NCBI GenBank assembly: GCA_963556255.1
Contig: OY744605.1
Location: forward strand, 6,753,267-6,817,266
DNA: 64,000 nucleotides
From: Allolobophora icterica
Taxonomy: Eukaryota > Annelida > Clitellata > Crassiclitellata > Lumbricidae
Reading direction: 5' to 3'
Shown here piece after piece: positions 1-11,251 of the stretch (position 1 is the first letter of the stretch; each line of letters opens with the position of its first letter). The notes under the pieces were generated by a model. It was given only the letters and a program-made list of their open reading frames with translations. It was not told the origin of the DNA and ran no database searches. A program made the translations under genes and the position numbers.

Positions 1-460
1 ATCAGCAATCGGATAATAAGAAATAAGACAAATTCAGTTTATTGTCGATTAATTTCTATCGACCAATAAACTTTTACATTTCATTCGTGACGAGACAGAA
101 ATAAAATACTTACATGTAATTAGCAAATTCAAATTAACGGTCATGATGTGGTGGTGGTGGAGGACGAGAAGGAAGAGGAGGAGCAGGACGAGGAGGAGGA
201 GAATGAGGAGGACGAGGAACTCGGAGGAAGAGCAGAATCAAAATAAGGATTATAAAGGACTAAAGGACGACAATTATGATGTTGTTCATCTATAGTGGGC
301 ACACAAAAGAAGTCCCGATAACTGGGGCACCTATAGCTACTTAAGGTAATGTTTGGCGGTGGACAATTGATGCGTGTATAAAATGTTTATAACAAAGTGA
401 CATAAACATAACAGATAGTATTTAAGTCGAAACCTATAGCTTAACTAAAACAAAGAAAGA
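1..460. other. gene-free left edge
   Basis: No open frame or recognised family was seen here. Positions about 150-235 are a GGA/GAG purine-rich stretch that foreshadows the long purine tract starting near 460. The remainder is ordinary AT-rich sequence. Confidence 0.5.
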
Positions 461-801
461 GAAGAAAAAGAAGAAGAACAAGAAGAACAAGAGGAGGACG
501 AGGAGGAGGAGGAGTAGGAGGAGGAGGAGGAGGAGGAGGAGATGGAATAAGAACAAGAACAAGAATTGAAGAAGAAGAAGAAGAAGAAGAAGAAGAAGAA
601 GAAGAAGAAGAAAGAAGAAGAAAGAAGAAGAAAGAAGAAGAAGAAGAAAAAAGAAGAAGAAGAAGAAGAAAAGAAGAAGAAGAAGAAGAAAGAAGAAAGA
701 AGAAGAAAGAAGAAGAAGAAGAAGAAAGAAGAAGAAGAAGAAGAAGAAGAAGAAGAAGAAGAAGAAGAAGAAGAAAGAAGAAGAAGAAGAAGAAGAAGAA
801 A
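461..801. repeat. (GAA)n/(GGA)n purine-rich microsatellite
   Basis: About 340 bases made almost wholly of GAA, GAAA and GGA units on the plus strand. Long open frames here encode only poly-K/E/R on one strand and poly-F/L/S on the other and are not genes. The GGA-rich left part (about 490-545) and GAA-rich right part form two blocks. Confidence 0.95.
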
Positions 802-1011
802 TTAATGCTGAGATAAATGAAGTGGTCAACACTAAGTACCCTTGTCTTACTATCACTGCAATAATTATCTTCGTCTTCCTTTTACTCAGCGGGGAACTGG
901 AACTGAAGTATAATTCATCGAAACTGCCCAATTTTTCTGCTGTCCTGTAAACATCAGATGAACAGGTCAGAAATTTCCAACGATCGAAGCCGATGAGTAG
1001 GCTAAATATTG

Positions 1012-1073
1012 GGGAACGGACATTATCCCCCCGGACATTATCCCCCCCGGACATTATCCCCCCGGACATATTA
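1012..1073. repeat. CCCCCCGGACATTAT tandem motif (terminal repeat of a DNA element)
   Basis: Four copies of a roughly 17-bp unit built on GGACATTATCCCCCC. The same unit forms the ends of two larger elements at about 19810-20797 and 24365-25104 and the left end of a fragment near 39674-40300. No matching right end was found close by, so this is a solo terminal block. Confidence 0.7.
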
Positions 1074-1239
1074 TCTAGACAAATAACCATCGCGTGGTTC
1101 CTACATCTGCTTCCCTACAAAAATGAGGCAAAGCCAATCATAACGTCGTTTGACCTAGAGAGCTGCGTTTTGGCTTCAGTACCGTACAAAGTTCATATCC
1201 AGCCCGAGAGGTTGTCTATATAATTATGTAGATATGCAT

Positions 1240-1760
1240 GTGACTGCGACCACAGACTTCAGTCGACGCGGCAACAGCCAGACTTCCTAACGAATCGGCG
1301 TTTACTACATTTGTAGCGGTGAGTAGGCCTAATTTCCTCCGTTAGACCAAGGCTAGCACAGAGCGAACCGCTTCTTATTTTTCCCATAGAGTGACTCTAT
1401 ATGAATTTTGAATAATAATAACAATTACGCCAACTCTCACTGCGTGCGCTTAGCGATCGACACTGGCCTCCTCATCGGCTACCAAGTTGTCGTCACCTCT
1501 TAACTTACAATTTCGTCTTTTCGAATTCTTTTTCGATTCTGCATAATATCCAGATAGTTTAAACATCCTCCTACGTAGCAAAAGTGCTTCGTATACGCTG
1601 GTGTACTGTAAGTGGTGTGAAAGTCATCAGCAACAAACAATTGGTCAATAACTAAATGTTTCTTGTGCACAATGCATCAACTCATGCCGCTATTAGTTCT
1701 ATATTCAGAAGATCAGTCCGTTAGACAGAGAAGCAATCATAGTGGATAAGCAATTAGAAA
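1240..1760 (+). repeat. segmental duplication block, 5' flank of Kv gene A
   Basis: Scattered segments match, in the same order, the 5' flank of the second channel gene: about 1290-1325 with 28025-28060, 1385-1470 with 28095-28165, 1566-1632 with 28706-28762, and 1665-1725 with 29115-29180. Intervening differences are insertions, including a hAT MITE in the second copy. This indicates that both channel genes were duplicated together with their upstream region. Part of this block also resembles dispersed repeats seen elsewhere, for example near 51848. Confidence 0.6.
1255..1318 (+). other. putative 5' non-coding exon of Kv gene A
   Basis: The segment ends in AGCG followed by a good donor (gtgagt). 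The homologous place upstream of Kv gene B also ends in AGCG followed by gtaagc at 28054. Conservation of the donor in both copies suggests a real untranslated first exon spliced to the exon starting near 7552. The transcription start is not visible, so the left edge is arbitrary. Confidence 0.35.
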
Positions 1761-2298
1761 AGGGTAAGTCTTAAGTTGAGAAATAAATTATTCTGGGACA
1801 CGGCTATAGCCGCGGCTATAATAGCCGGTCACTTAGAGCGGTCGCCTTCTGATGCCTCCTCTTTCCCTTACCTCCCTCGCCGTTTCAACTCTAAACACCA
1901 TCCACCTTAGCAGCCTGACTCTCTTTCTGCATGAACCCTCTGGACCGTGACCTGGAACCGATTTCATCCCAACCCCGCCTATCGATTTTGTTTTGACTAA
2001 CCGCTTGTGAATAAACTGGTTCCCGCGACTGCGGTTTTTAGAGCGCTGTAGATATTTAAAGTTTGCGATTAACTTACGAGAGATTACAGGTACCAGCCTT
2101 TTCCATTGAGAATGCGGATGTGGAATCTCAGTTGAACAAGTCCTTGTCTTAGAATTGTTCACTGCCATTGATTGGTGTTTGTCATTCGAAAGTGACGTTG
2201 AAAATTCACAATAATAATTATATATAATTTCGTTTATTATGAATCAAAGTTGACAAACCGCAACTTCCTACAGAAAGAGTATGCTACAGTAAATAAGT

Positions 2299-2585
2299 GC
2301 GGCACGGTGGAGTATCGGTAGCGCGTTTGGTCAATGATCATGCGGTCGCCGGTTCGACTCCGTGCAACAACCTTGGGTAAGTTGTTTTCGCACACTGTCA
2401 CCAAACAGTATAATTTGGTACCGGCGTATAAGCTGGGAAGTAAACGGCAAGTCTTGCGATATCACTGGCCCCGTGTCCAGGACCTTGGGATTCGTCCATT
2501 ACCGGATCAAGGGCTTAGAGAAGGAGATGAGCGCACACCTACGTCCCACGCGGCCATGGACTACTTTACTTACTTACAGTAAATA
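2299..2585 (+). mobile_element. tRNA-derived SINE
   Basis: It begins with a tRNA-like head carrying a box-B-like GGTTCGACTCC. A body follows with AACCTTGGGTAAGTT, resembling the conserved part of MIR-like SINEs, and the end is a short CTTA/AGTA tail. It is not a functional tRNA gene because no cloverleaf closes. Other SINE heads in the window (8129, 33178 minus, 51078, 59449, 60960) share the head-plus-CTTGAGCAAGTCC layout. Confidence 0.65.
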
Positions 2586-2588
2586 AGC

Positions 2589-2739
2589 CAGGGTGAGAAT
2601 TGTCGGGGGGGGTTTGGGGGGTTCAACCCCTAGTCTTTCTAAGGACCCCATAGTAAAGTCTTAATTGCACACCAAAATTCCACATGAATCAAGCTCTAAC
2701 CCCCCCCCCCCCAGTCTTTTTTCTGCAATTCTCATACTG
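2589..2739. mobile_element. hAT-type MITE, TSD AAATAAGC
   Basis: A 151-bp element with inverted ends CAGGGTGAGAATTG and CAATTCTCATACTG. It is flanked by an exact 8-bp target duplication AAATAAGC at 2581-2588 and 2740-2747. The 8-bp duplication and CAG...CTG ends are hallmarks of the hAT superfamily. It has no coding capacity and inserted at the tail of the preceding SINE. Confidence 0.85.
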
Positions 2740-2855
2740 AAATAAGCATTAATCTAGATTAGTCTACGAAAGGTAGAATATTATTTAGTTCCTATATAGA
2801 ACATGTCGGAACAAAACTTTAGGCATAAAGTTGTGATTGTCCTTGCATGGAAGTT

Positions 2856-2858
2856 CAA

Positions 2859-2945
<87 letters not shown>
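2856..2945. repeat. (AAT)n microsatellite
   Basis: About 30 uninterrupted AAT units directly abut the truncated retroelement that follows. A second (AAT)n tract at 7279-7429 closes the other side of the same retroelement. Confidence 0.95.
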
Positions 2946-3228
2946 CATAAGGCATCGGTTACCGAGATAATTCCGGAACTGGCCGCGTACTGCAACCTAG
3001 CCTACGCCGAGCCCTCGTTCCTCCAATTCGGCCGATTCACCATTCTCTCGCAAGAAGGCGCACAGCAGGGAGATCCCCTCGGGCCCCTGCTTTTCTGCTT
3101 ACCACTCCAGCCGATTCTGGCCAGGCTAGAATCTCCTCTGGCCTTCGGATATCTGGACGACCTCACCTTGGGCGGCAGTCCTGACGGGGTGGAAGCGGAC
3201 GTGGATCAAATCGAGAGAGGTTGCTCAG
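2946..3228 (+). pseudogene. non-LTR retrotransposon reverse transcriptase fragment
   Basis: The translation contains GAQQGDPLGPLLFCL followed by a YLDD box, the core palm motifs of a non-LTR reverse transcriptase. The fragment starts mid-domain right after the (AAT)n tract, so the N-terminal half is missing. It stops where a DNA transposon interrupts it. Its C-terminal endonuclease part resumes near 6300 on the same strand. It is dead: truncated on the left, interrupted, and lacking the thumb region between the two parts. Confidence 0.75.
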
Positions 3229-3324
3229 TAGGGTGCAGTGAAAAAATTTTTTTTCGAATTTCAACAAGTAAGAGCGAGGGAAAGTTGTCAATATATATCA
3301 GAAGTAATCTGTAAAATTAATGCA

Positions 3325-6277
3325 GCGATTGTTATAGATCTTTTACCTCCCCAACGACTTTGTAGGTAGGGTGGGTCGTAACGAGTAACTCGTGTATTTG
3401 AAATTTTTACCATCTTTGCAGTATTATATTGTTGACTAAATGTAGGCTGGCAAAAATTTTCTGCTGCATTTTATGTTACCATGCTGCTTGTATATTTAAG
3501 AAATATTTTGAAAAAGCCTTGTGAAATTAATAATGGACAGTTTGGACACACCAGAGTTGAACAAAATCACCAAAGAATGGCAAAGCAATAACACAAGACA
3601 TTTAAAATGGAAGAAAAAACCATTATGTTGTAGACTTTACACACAGTCGCACACACACGGTCTCACAGTCGCACATGACTGACTACTAGACTAGTGACTA
3701 ATAGTGACTATTGACTAATTGACATATCAAAATGTTCCCTAGTACCCAATACTCAATAGGGCCAATATCCCATTACCCAACACAATACTCCGATTTCGTG
3801 TTGAATACTGGCATAATAGATCTAGCCTCCAGTCGCGCTCTTATGAAACCATCTCTCGATGTATTACCGCATACAGCTGACGATGCCTCTGTTACCAACT
3901 TTATGCAGCGTTCCACAGCTTGGGTGTGACAAGGGAATCTTGGAAAGTTGATCAGTGGCGATTCCTTACATTTCACAAAAGCTGTAATATCAACGTCAGA
4001 AATATTGGCTGTTAACGGTGGTTCAGTTACGTGACATGATTGCCAGTCTATTAGTTCCGTATAATCTTCAGCATTGCAGTTGAATTCTGGCACTTTGAAT
4101 AATCGTACGGCGACTTTGGCAGTGTGTTCACTCCTGGCTTTCAGTATTCGACGCAAACCTAATTCGCGGATATGTTTTCTGTCATCGGTTATCATTCCAA
4201 GTAGCAGATTTTCTGGGTGACCAAAGTATCCGTTGCGATTAAGTGTTGCATTGACAACCTTTCTCAAATCGTCGGGTAGATATCTTGACAAATGAATTGT
4301 TTGCCACAGATGTTTTGACCCATCCTTGCATGACGGCTTACTTTTTATTGAGAACCACATTTGAGCGTAAACTGTGACGACATATCGCGCCAGAGTTTTC
4401 AAACTGTCTGATGGATCTGCAGTGGCAACATACAAACGCAATAACCTATTTGCAGTCGTCAACCATCTTGAATGATTCATTGCGCCAGGTTCTCTCTTTG
4501 ACAGAGCTAATGGACAATGACCACTGGATACGGCGTTTGTAATCTCCAACAAATACTTCTGGTCGGTGCTTAGTTCACTAATGTTAACATCCGGTAAATT
4601 CACTGGAATCTTTTCGAATTCAGAAATTGGCAATTCCTCACAGTTTGATAACGCTTTGCCGATCGGATCAGAAAATGCACGCGGGCCACTTGTTGGTCCA
4701 TCAAGATGTTGCAGTAAGTGACGAAGTGGCAACTCATTGCAATGCAGCTGGCATACGAGCCACTGCAGTGGCTTCTGAAGTCCAAGTTCCAACAATCGTA
4801 TTACTCCACCGTTTTTTAACGTTAGTGCCATCGCACCCAACAGCGACAACTTTATCGACAGCTATCTTGTTCAAAGAAAGGAAATCAGTTATACTTGACT
4901 TTATGTCTTTTGCAGTTCCGGACTTTGGTGTCACATGGCCAAGGTAAGAAGATCCTGGTTCTTGGAGTAAGGAATAATGTTCTTCGGTTACAGTTCTGTG
5001 AAAATATTTACCATTATCTTCACTGTTAACCATTGTCTTATCTTTGCGACCGTCAAAATATATTCCACAAAGATCTTCAGAGATTTGTTTATCTTGCAGC
5101 TGCTTCCTTTTCTTTCTTCGCTCTCTTCTTACTTTGCTGGGGTCAATGACGTTGCGACAATCATCTGCACTAACTAGTCCAAAGTCTTGGAGCACAGCGG
5201 AAGCGATAGCAGCAGCAGATCTGTCTGACACCATATGTCTGTCACATGCTCTGGCTAGTGCTGGCATAGAACGTCTTGGGGCACAAGCACGTGCTTTTGG
5301 AGTCAGAGCCATTGCTTCAATCAAAACTTCACTGCTCTGCCCACTGTGCCCAGTCTGCCCACATTGTTCTTCACTGTCTTCAGTCACCCGTTCTTCAATC
5401 TGGTTGTCATCGATAGCTTCTTCGATTTCTTCGATTCCATTATCATCGCTAGATGCGTTCATAATTACAGACGTTTCGCGAGCTGACAACTTCCGAAATT
5501 TTTCAGTTCGGTTCACTTCATCAGCCTTTCGCTTCTGTCGTTTTTCAAGTTTCTTTGTCGTGCTGTAGTCGACTGTGCTGATACACATTAATCGTGTTGT
5601 TCGTTGGTCAATCAGAAACTCCTTTTCTTCAGCTGGAACTTTGCGTTCTTTATCGCAAACAAATGAAGTTGTCAAGCATTTGCAAGCAGCAATATCAAAT
5701 AGCTTCTTCTTGCTATCACCTCTAAAGCAGAAAAGTTTGGACAGGTAAGACTTCTCTTTGTGTCATCCTCTGTAAGGCTTCATCAGCTTCATGTAACTGT
5801 CGTGGTACGCTCGAATCAGTTGCAACACCCGCTTATGCGAAATGACTGGAATCGATGCTCTAAACGAAATTTCTTCCGTCTGAAGTGCTACTCTTTCTGA
5901 TATGTCTGCAGCTTTCGGTTCTTGACCTGTTACTTTCAGTTTGTGCCTCCACCATAAGTATGATTTCATCATACTTTCGTATGTCGGCAGCAAGTTCCTG
6001 TCTAGTTCCTTCGGTGCACCAAATATCGGGCATGTTGTTGTCTTCCTAGTTTTTGGCTTTTGAATTGCAGCCATCATGGACGACATAATTAAGGCATAAC
6101 TTACTGATTCATATTAACTTACTGCTTTGTATGAATCACAATTCTGGCGATTTTAATATTGTTTCGTAAACTTGATAAGCCTACTAATGATTTATGGTAA
6201 ACATAGACTATTATTATTTTATTATGACTCCCCCTACCTACAAAGTCGTTGGGGAGGTGAAAGATCTATTATAATCG
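3325..6277 (-). mobile_element. DNA transposon with 57-bp terminal inverted repeats
   Basis: The sequence around 3325-3381 (containing CCTCCCCAACGACTTTGTAG) is repeated as an inverted copy at about 6221-6277 with only a few mismatches. Between them a degenerate transposase-like gene runs on the minus strand. The element splits a non-LTR retroelement. Its exact outer ends are uncertain: about 95 bases (3229-3324) on the left and about 15 on the right are unexplained and may belong to it. I did not find a convincing target-site duplication. Confidence 0.75.
3773..6086 (-). pseudogene. transposase-like protein, one stop and one frameshift
   Basis: The minus-strand reading starts at 6086 and stays in one frame to about 4815 except for a TGA at 5763-5765. 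It then continues in another frame from about 4849 to 3773. Motifs include YFDGRKD, GCDGTN, a basic HSRWLTTANR segment, and a C-terminal HTQAVERC..VTEASSAVCG..RDGFIRARL block. The spaced acidic residues fit an RNase H-fold DDE enzyme, but I cannot name the superfamily with certainty. Its location between inverted repeats supports a transposase role. One nonsense codon and one frameshift make this copy inactive although otherwise well preserved, so it is fairly young. Confidence 0.65.
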
Positions 6278-6289
6278 CCCCAAAAATGG

Positions 6290-7215
6290 TTGTTGGGTAC
6301 TATTTCGGTGACCCCTGACGCGGCACATGACTCGGCGAAGACTACCTGGCTTCAGCTTTCTGGGGTTCCGATCCCGACGGTCACGCCCGGTCGTGGACAG
6401 AGACACTGGGACGGTCCGCTACTACACGCAGCCCTTTCGACGCTCGAGGATAAACTGCTTGATCCCTACGACCAGGCGAGACTGAAGGCGTCGCAGTCAC
6501 CGCACGCCTCGGACTGGCTACACGCCCTCCCGATCGCTGCTCGCGGCCTCAGAGTGGATGACGAGACAATGAGGGTGGCGGTCGGCCTACGATTGGGTCT
6601 GGCAATCTGCGAACCGCACAAATGCGCATGCGGTGCCTACGTCTCGTCCAGAGGCGCGCATGGGCTGTCATGCTCACTGGGGTTCGGCCGACAAGCTCGG
6701 CACAGCAACATCAACGACCTCATCCACCGCAGCCTCAACAGAGCCGGCATCCCGGCAATCAAGGAGCCGTCCGGCCTATCCAGGTCGGATGGAAAGAGAC
6801 CGGATGGCCAGACCCTAATACCGTGGAGCGGCGGGCTGTCCTTATTGTGGGACGCGACGGTGGTAGACACGGTGGCTGCCTCTTATATCACGGAAACGGC
6901 GGCCGCGGCAGGAGGGGCCGCGGAGGTGGCTGCTACGAGAAAGAACATCAAATACTCTGAACTACAGAGGAGATACATTTTCATACCTGTAGCGGTGGAA
7001 ACCTTCGGTCCCCTCAACAGAGAAGGCCTTGCCTTTCTATCTGAACTTGGTCGCCGGCTGTCGAAAACCACCGATGACTCCCGCGAATCAAACTTCCTAT
7101 TCAAGAGTCTTTCAGTGATGGTGCAGCGCTTCAACGCAGTGGCCTTCCAAGGCGCTATGTCAAAGCTGCCCGGAGCCAAAGAACAACAAACCCGTCTTTA
7201 TACATCGCCTTCTTA
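6290..7215 (+). pseudogene. C-terminal restriction-like endonuclease part of a non-LTR retrotransposon
   Basis: An open frame of about 300 residues. A CACG...HGLSC zinc-like cluster is followed by RHSNIND, then RPDG and WDATVVDT. This order of CCHC cluster, R-H, PD and D matches the restriction-enzyme-like endonuclease that follows the reverse transcriptase in R2/R4-type elements. It continues the RT fragment at 2946-3228 after an intervening DNA transposon, and it ends just before an (AAT)n tract. R4/Dong-type elements are known to target TAA repeats, which fits both flanks. The first residues after 6290 may belong to the interrupting element. Confidence 0.7.
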
Positions 7216-7278
7216 ACGGAGGTAGCGGCGAGAAACTCGTTTTGAGAGTGAACAGAACCTAGACATGAATTCTCGGAT

Positions 7279-7429
<151 letters not shown>

Positions 7430-7551
7430 GTTTTCGTTACAAGATCATAATATGTTGCCTAATCAGAGCTCAACGTTCTCTTACAGTTGAGGCAACACTA
7501 ATTTCTATCCGTTAAAGTCTGCAACAAAGATAACCACCCTTCTACTACCAG

Positions 7552-9994
7552 ATGGCCACTCAGAGCACTGACTCCTCCACCAATGAGCATCCACCTCCAC
7601 CGTTGAGCGGATCTCTGCTTCACTCCGAAATTCTCCCCAGCCCACAGCTGTCGAAGAGAGTCGTGCTGAATGTCGGAGGGGTACGACACGAGGTGATGTC
7701 GAAGAGCCTCGATCGGTTGCCCCATACCCGTCTTGGGAAGCTACGCTACTGCACGACACACGAGGCGCTGATGGAACTGTGCGATGACTACAACTTAACT
7801 GAAATGGAATTCTTCTTCGATCGACAGCCAAGGTCAAAACAAACTTTCGTCTTGTTTCTTGAACATATTATTGGTTATAAGGACATAATTAATAATCAAG
7901 GTCAAAACTGTTGTTTTGTTTGGTTAAATCAGTATTAATTTATAGCTAGTTAATAAGCAATTTTTCGTCCTGCTTATTCGAGGAAAGGTCAAGTACAGGC
8001 AAAGTTCTTCGAAATTAAATGGTAACTCTGTTCATATCTGGTTGATCCTATTTTCTGTTGCTCTGCTTCAATGGATAATTCTGATATTTTACTTGTATAT
8101 TCCTGTAGTGTATTGTATTGTGTTTAGAGCACGGTGGTCGACTGGTCATGGCGCTTGGCCTGTAATGCGGAGAGTACGGGTTCGAGCCTCCTCCACTCAG
8201 GCGGTTACTTACTGCATAGGGACCTTGAGCAAGTCCTTCACTCACAGTTGCACAGCACCATCGATGTTCTGTCGTATGGTCGTGTCCAGTTCTGAACTTT
8301 GGAATAAGGGCAATATCAAACTATCAGAATCGTTTTGCATAGTATTATATTATTTACTAGTGAACTAAGTCATTTATGATTGCCTCATTTAGGGAGTTCC
8401 TGGTGGAATTTATGATGCCCCATACAATTGTATCACATTTTGTTACATTGTATTGCATCTTTTTTATTGCACTGATTGTATTTATTACCAGTTAAATTCT
8501 AGATCATCAATGACTCAATCTCTTTCGTTCTTCTCCAGGTCTTTCTCGTCCATTCTCGACTTCTACCAAACTGGAAAACTCCACCGGGCGGAAAACGTGT
8601 GCGTTCTAGCCTTCAAAGAGGACCTCGAGTACTGGAACATCGACGAACTGTATTTGGAGCCCTGTTGCCAGTCCAAGTACCAACTGAGCAAAGATTATGT
8701 CTTAGAGGAGATTCGCAAGGATGCGAAGAGCGCAGTCGAAGACTTTGGAACCGGAAACTGCGTCAAGTGGCGTCAGAAGCTGTGGGACCTACTGGAAAAG
8801 CCTCATACGTCCATCCCAGCACTGGTCAGTCCAAAGTCATTATTATCATTCTGCTTCTTTTCAGCATCACCGTCATAATTACCATGACAGTCGTCGTCAT
8901 CGTCTTCATTATCATTCTCTGCAATTCTTCTTCTTCCTTCTTCTCTTCCTCGTCATTCCCATAATTGTAAAGCTGGCACAAAGTGGATTGACTGACTGAT
9001 TGATGGAGTCGTGGGCGGCAAAACAAAATGAAGTTCAACTGAACTGTTCATCGTTGTATTTCAGCTGTTGACCATTGTGTCCATCGTATTCGTCATCGTC
9101 TCTACCATTTCAATCATGCTCAACACGATCTCTTCTTTGCTTGGCCGCGATGAAAACGGAAACATGTCTGACAACGAATACCTGGCATTCATTGATGCCG
9201 TGTGCATCGCGTGGTTCACCATCGAATACATCCTTCGTTTCTGGGCCTCTCCTAGCAAGCTCTCCTTCTTCAAGGATGCGACGAACATCATCGATCCACT
9301 GGCCAATATATCCTACTACATCTTACGCATGCTGTCCCTGTCGACCTACCATACGCGACGGTTCAAAGACCTTCTGAGGTTCTTACAGATCTTCCGAATC
9401 GTTCGGCTTGTGAAGCTGGCCAGATATTCTACGGCTTTGAAGTCGATGGGAAACACACTAAAGCGTAGTTGGAAGGAACTGGGGTTGCTCGTGATGTTTC
9501 TAGTGATCGAGGTCATTGTTTTCTCGAGCCTCGTCTACTTTATGGAGAAAGATGAAAACGGGCACGTTTTCTCGAGCATTCCCGAAGCGTTCTGGTGGGC
9601 TGTAGTCACCATGACGAATGTCGACTATGGCGACATGAGACCAGTGACAATGTGGGGTAAACTGGTCGGGGCTGCGTGCTGCGTTATGTTCATTGTGCTG
9701 CCCATTCCCATCATCGTCAACAACTTCACAGAATGCTACACGGAGCAGGTACGTCGCGAGAAGAGTCTGAAGCTCCTCGAGGCCCTCAAGCTGGCCAATG
9801 CGAGTGGCAACATGGTATGCCTCAGCGCCTTGAATGCCCAGGATGTGAACTGGGGTGGTGATGGTGGTGGTGATGATGGTAAAGACCCTGCCGCGGTTCA
9901 GATAGCGTCCAGCCCGTTATTCCAGGCGACTGCCCTGGACCAGGAACATGAACAAGCACAGCTCCAGTCCATCAAGGCGATCAGTTCAAACTAG
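7552..9994 (+). CDS. Kv2-like voltage-gated potassium channel subunit A (pore-degenerate)
   Basis: Three exons: 7552-7832, 8539-8824, 9065-9994, with GT-AG junctions in phases 2 and 0, giving 498 aa. The exon 1-2 join restores DRQPR|SFSSIL of the T1 tetramerisation domain, with NVGGVRHEV near residue 43. S1 starts about residue 190, S2 about 229, S3 about 260 (D266), S4 about 294-309, S5 about 328-349, and S6 about 389-408. The S6-proximal PIPIIVNNF and the EPCCQ motif in T1 point to the Shab/Kv2 group. The potassium filter, normally TMTTVGYGD, reads TMTNVDYGD at 371-379. S6 reads CCVMFIV where paralog B has [10 protein letters not shown], so the gating-hinge glycine is lost. The frame is otherwise open, so it may be a silent subunit or a young pseudogene. 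An in-frame TAA lies 21 bases upstream of the chosen ATG. The C-tail is far shorter than in vertebrate Kv2. Confidence 0.85.
8129..8300 (+). mobile_element. tRNA-derived SINE in Kv A intron 1
   Basis: A tRNA-like head starts at about 8129 (GCACGGTGG...), with a box-B-like GGTTCGAGCCTCC near 8180. It is followed by GACCTTGAGCAAGTCCTTC and a cytosine-rich body. The same arrangement recurs at 51078 and 59449. It is a repeat, not a tRNA gene. Confidence 0.7.
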
Positions 9995-10660
9995 CCGAGC
10001 GTCACCAATAAGGATGGAGCCCAATGAGTGACCGCTTTGAACTCAGGTCTCTACACTTCAGACGTAGGACTGTGAACCAAGGAACCGCTTAAAATGTAAC
10101 GTACTCTGAGGTAATGTAGTCTGAGCTGAATTAATATAAAGAAATTTCATAAACGTAAAAGTTTCAGTATAACGGATACCATGCATGTGATATATAGATT
10201 AATGCAATGGAATACACTGTATACTGTATAGTGTAGTATTCGGTAGCGCAGTAGTACTTTTTTGTATCTTCTACGATACAATAAATCTACTATTGTTTAT
10301 GTTGTTGTTGTTGTTGTTGTTGTTGTTGTGGTAGTTTGTGGTTTTCTATTTTTCTTGTGTTTTTAAAACTGAACCCCCCAAAACTTGTCATCTCTGGTCT
10401 GGACAATCACCGCGCCTCAGAAGCTTCCGGTGTTACGTAATGCGTATAAAATGGGTGCGTTTTGTGTACATATAAATTTGTTCATATTTAGGATATTGAA
10501 GATAAAAATAAATCTTTGTTTTTATTATGAATTTCTCAAAGTATTTCAGTTCTGTGTCTCTATTTTTCTGTTTCTGAAGAAATTTGTCTATATTGAAACA
10601 TAATATTTTAATATTTGAAAAATTCTCCTCTCCATTTTTTTAGATTCTCCCCCCTCCTCA
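9995..10660 (+). other. 3' flank of Kv gene A
   Basis: Sequence just after the stop, for example near 10070-10170, resembles the 3' flank of Kv gene B near 32500-32620, so the duplication extends past the coding region. An AATAAA lies at 10280-10285 and could end the transcript. A short (GTT)n run lies at 10298-10328. No further gene was seen. Confidence 0.4.
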
Positions 10661-10737
10661 ATTGTTGGGGGCACGTACCCCGGCTGCCGCCCCAGTGCGT
10701 ATGTTTGACTGCGCGTCTCATACTGAGCTCAGATGGC

Positions 10738-11251
10738 TAGATAACCGCACGGTTTAGTGTCTTCCTCGGCTTCGTGTTCTTTCTACATGGCCATGTAGAG
10801 CTGCAGCTGGAAGCCTTTTGTCGTCCATTCTTGTTACGTGTCCGAACCATTTGAGCCTTCTTTTTCTGATCCTGTCCACCATTATCTCCATCTGCCTCAG
10901 CTCCTCTCTGGTCACTTCATTTCGGATCTTAACTCTTCTACTTCTGCCCAGTATTCTTCATGGCCTGCTCATTTCTGCCACCAGCAATCTCTACTTATCC
11001 TCTCTTCGCAGTCACCAACACTCGGATCCATATAGCATCTTAGTTCCTATCGATATACTGTTTGTTCTCCACATCTTATTTAGTCGTATACCAAACATTG
11101 CTGACGCCAGACCAATCCTATGTTTTATGTCTTTTTTGCATCTGCCGTCTTCTGTAATCAGCCCTCTTAGGTACACAAACTCTGTCATCTGTTCCAATGC
11201 TTTATTTTCCAGTATGATCTCCAGATTGTCAGGTTGTTTTGCAATAGTCAT
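10738..11251 (-). pseudogene. RTE-like LINE reverse transcriptase C-terminal fragment
   Basis: Minus-strand translation from 11251 gives MTEFVYLRGLITEDG and later LYGSECW. After frame changes it gives WFGHVTRMDD...RTRSRGR near 10750-10850. This order is typical of the C-terminal half of RTE-like endonuclease/reverse-transcriptase proteins. It is interrupted and 5' truncated. Confidence 0.7.

Noticed and set aside
461..801. lysine/glutamate-rich or phenylalanine/leucine-rich protein
   Set aside because: The open frames come purely from the (GAA)n tract. The same reasoning removes frames in (CATA)n, (AC)n, (GAT)n, (AAT)n and the 63250-63540 minisatellite.
2299..2370. tRNA gene
   Set aside because: Only promoter-box-like motifs are present; acceptor and anticodon stems do not close and SINE body follows. 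The same applies to 8129, 33178 (minus), 51078, 57530 (minus) and 59449.
5044..5568. plus-strand gene opposite the transposase-like frame
   Set aside because: It mirrors the minus-strand transposase-like frame, which has recognisable motifs and lies between inverted repeats.
10640..10707. another complete hAT MITE
   Set aside because: It resembles the right end of 39682-40051 (CCCCGGCTGCC...GTGCGTATG), but no matching left end or 8-bp duplication was found, so only a remnant is likely.
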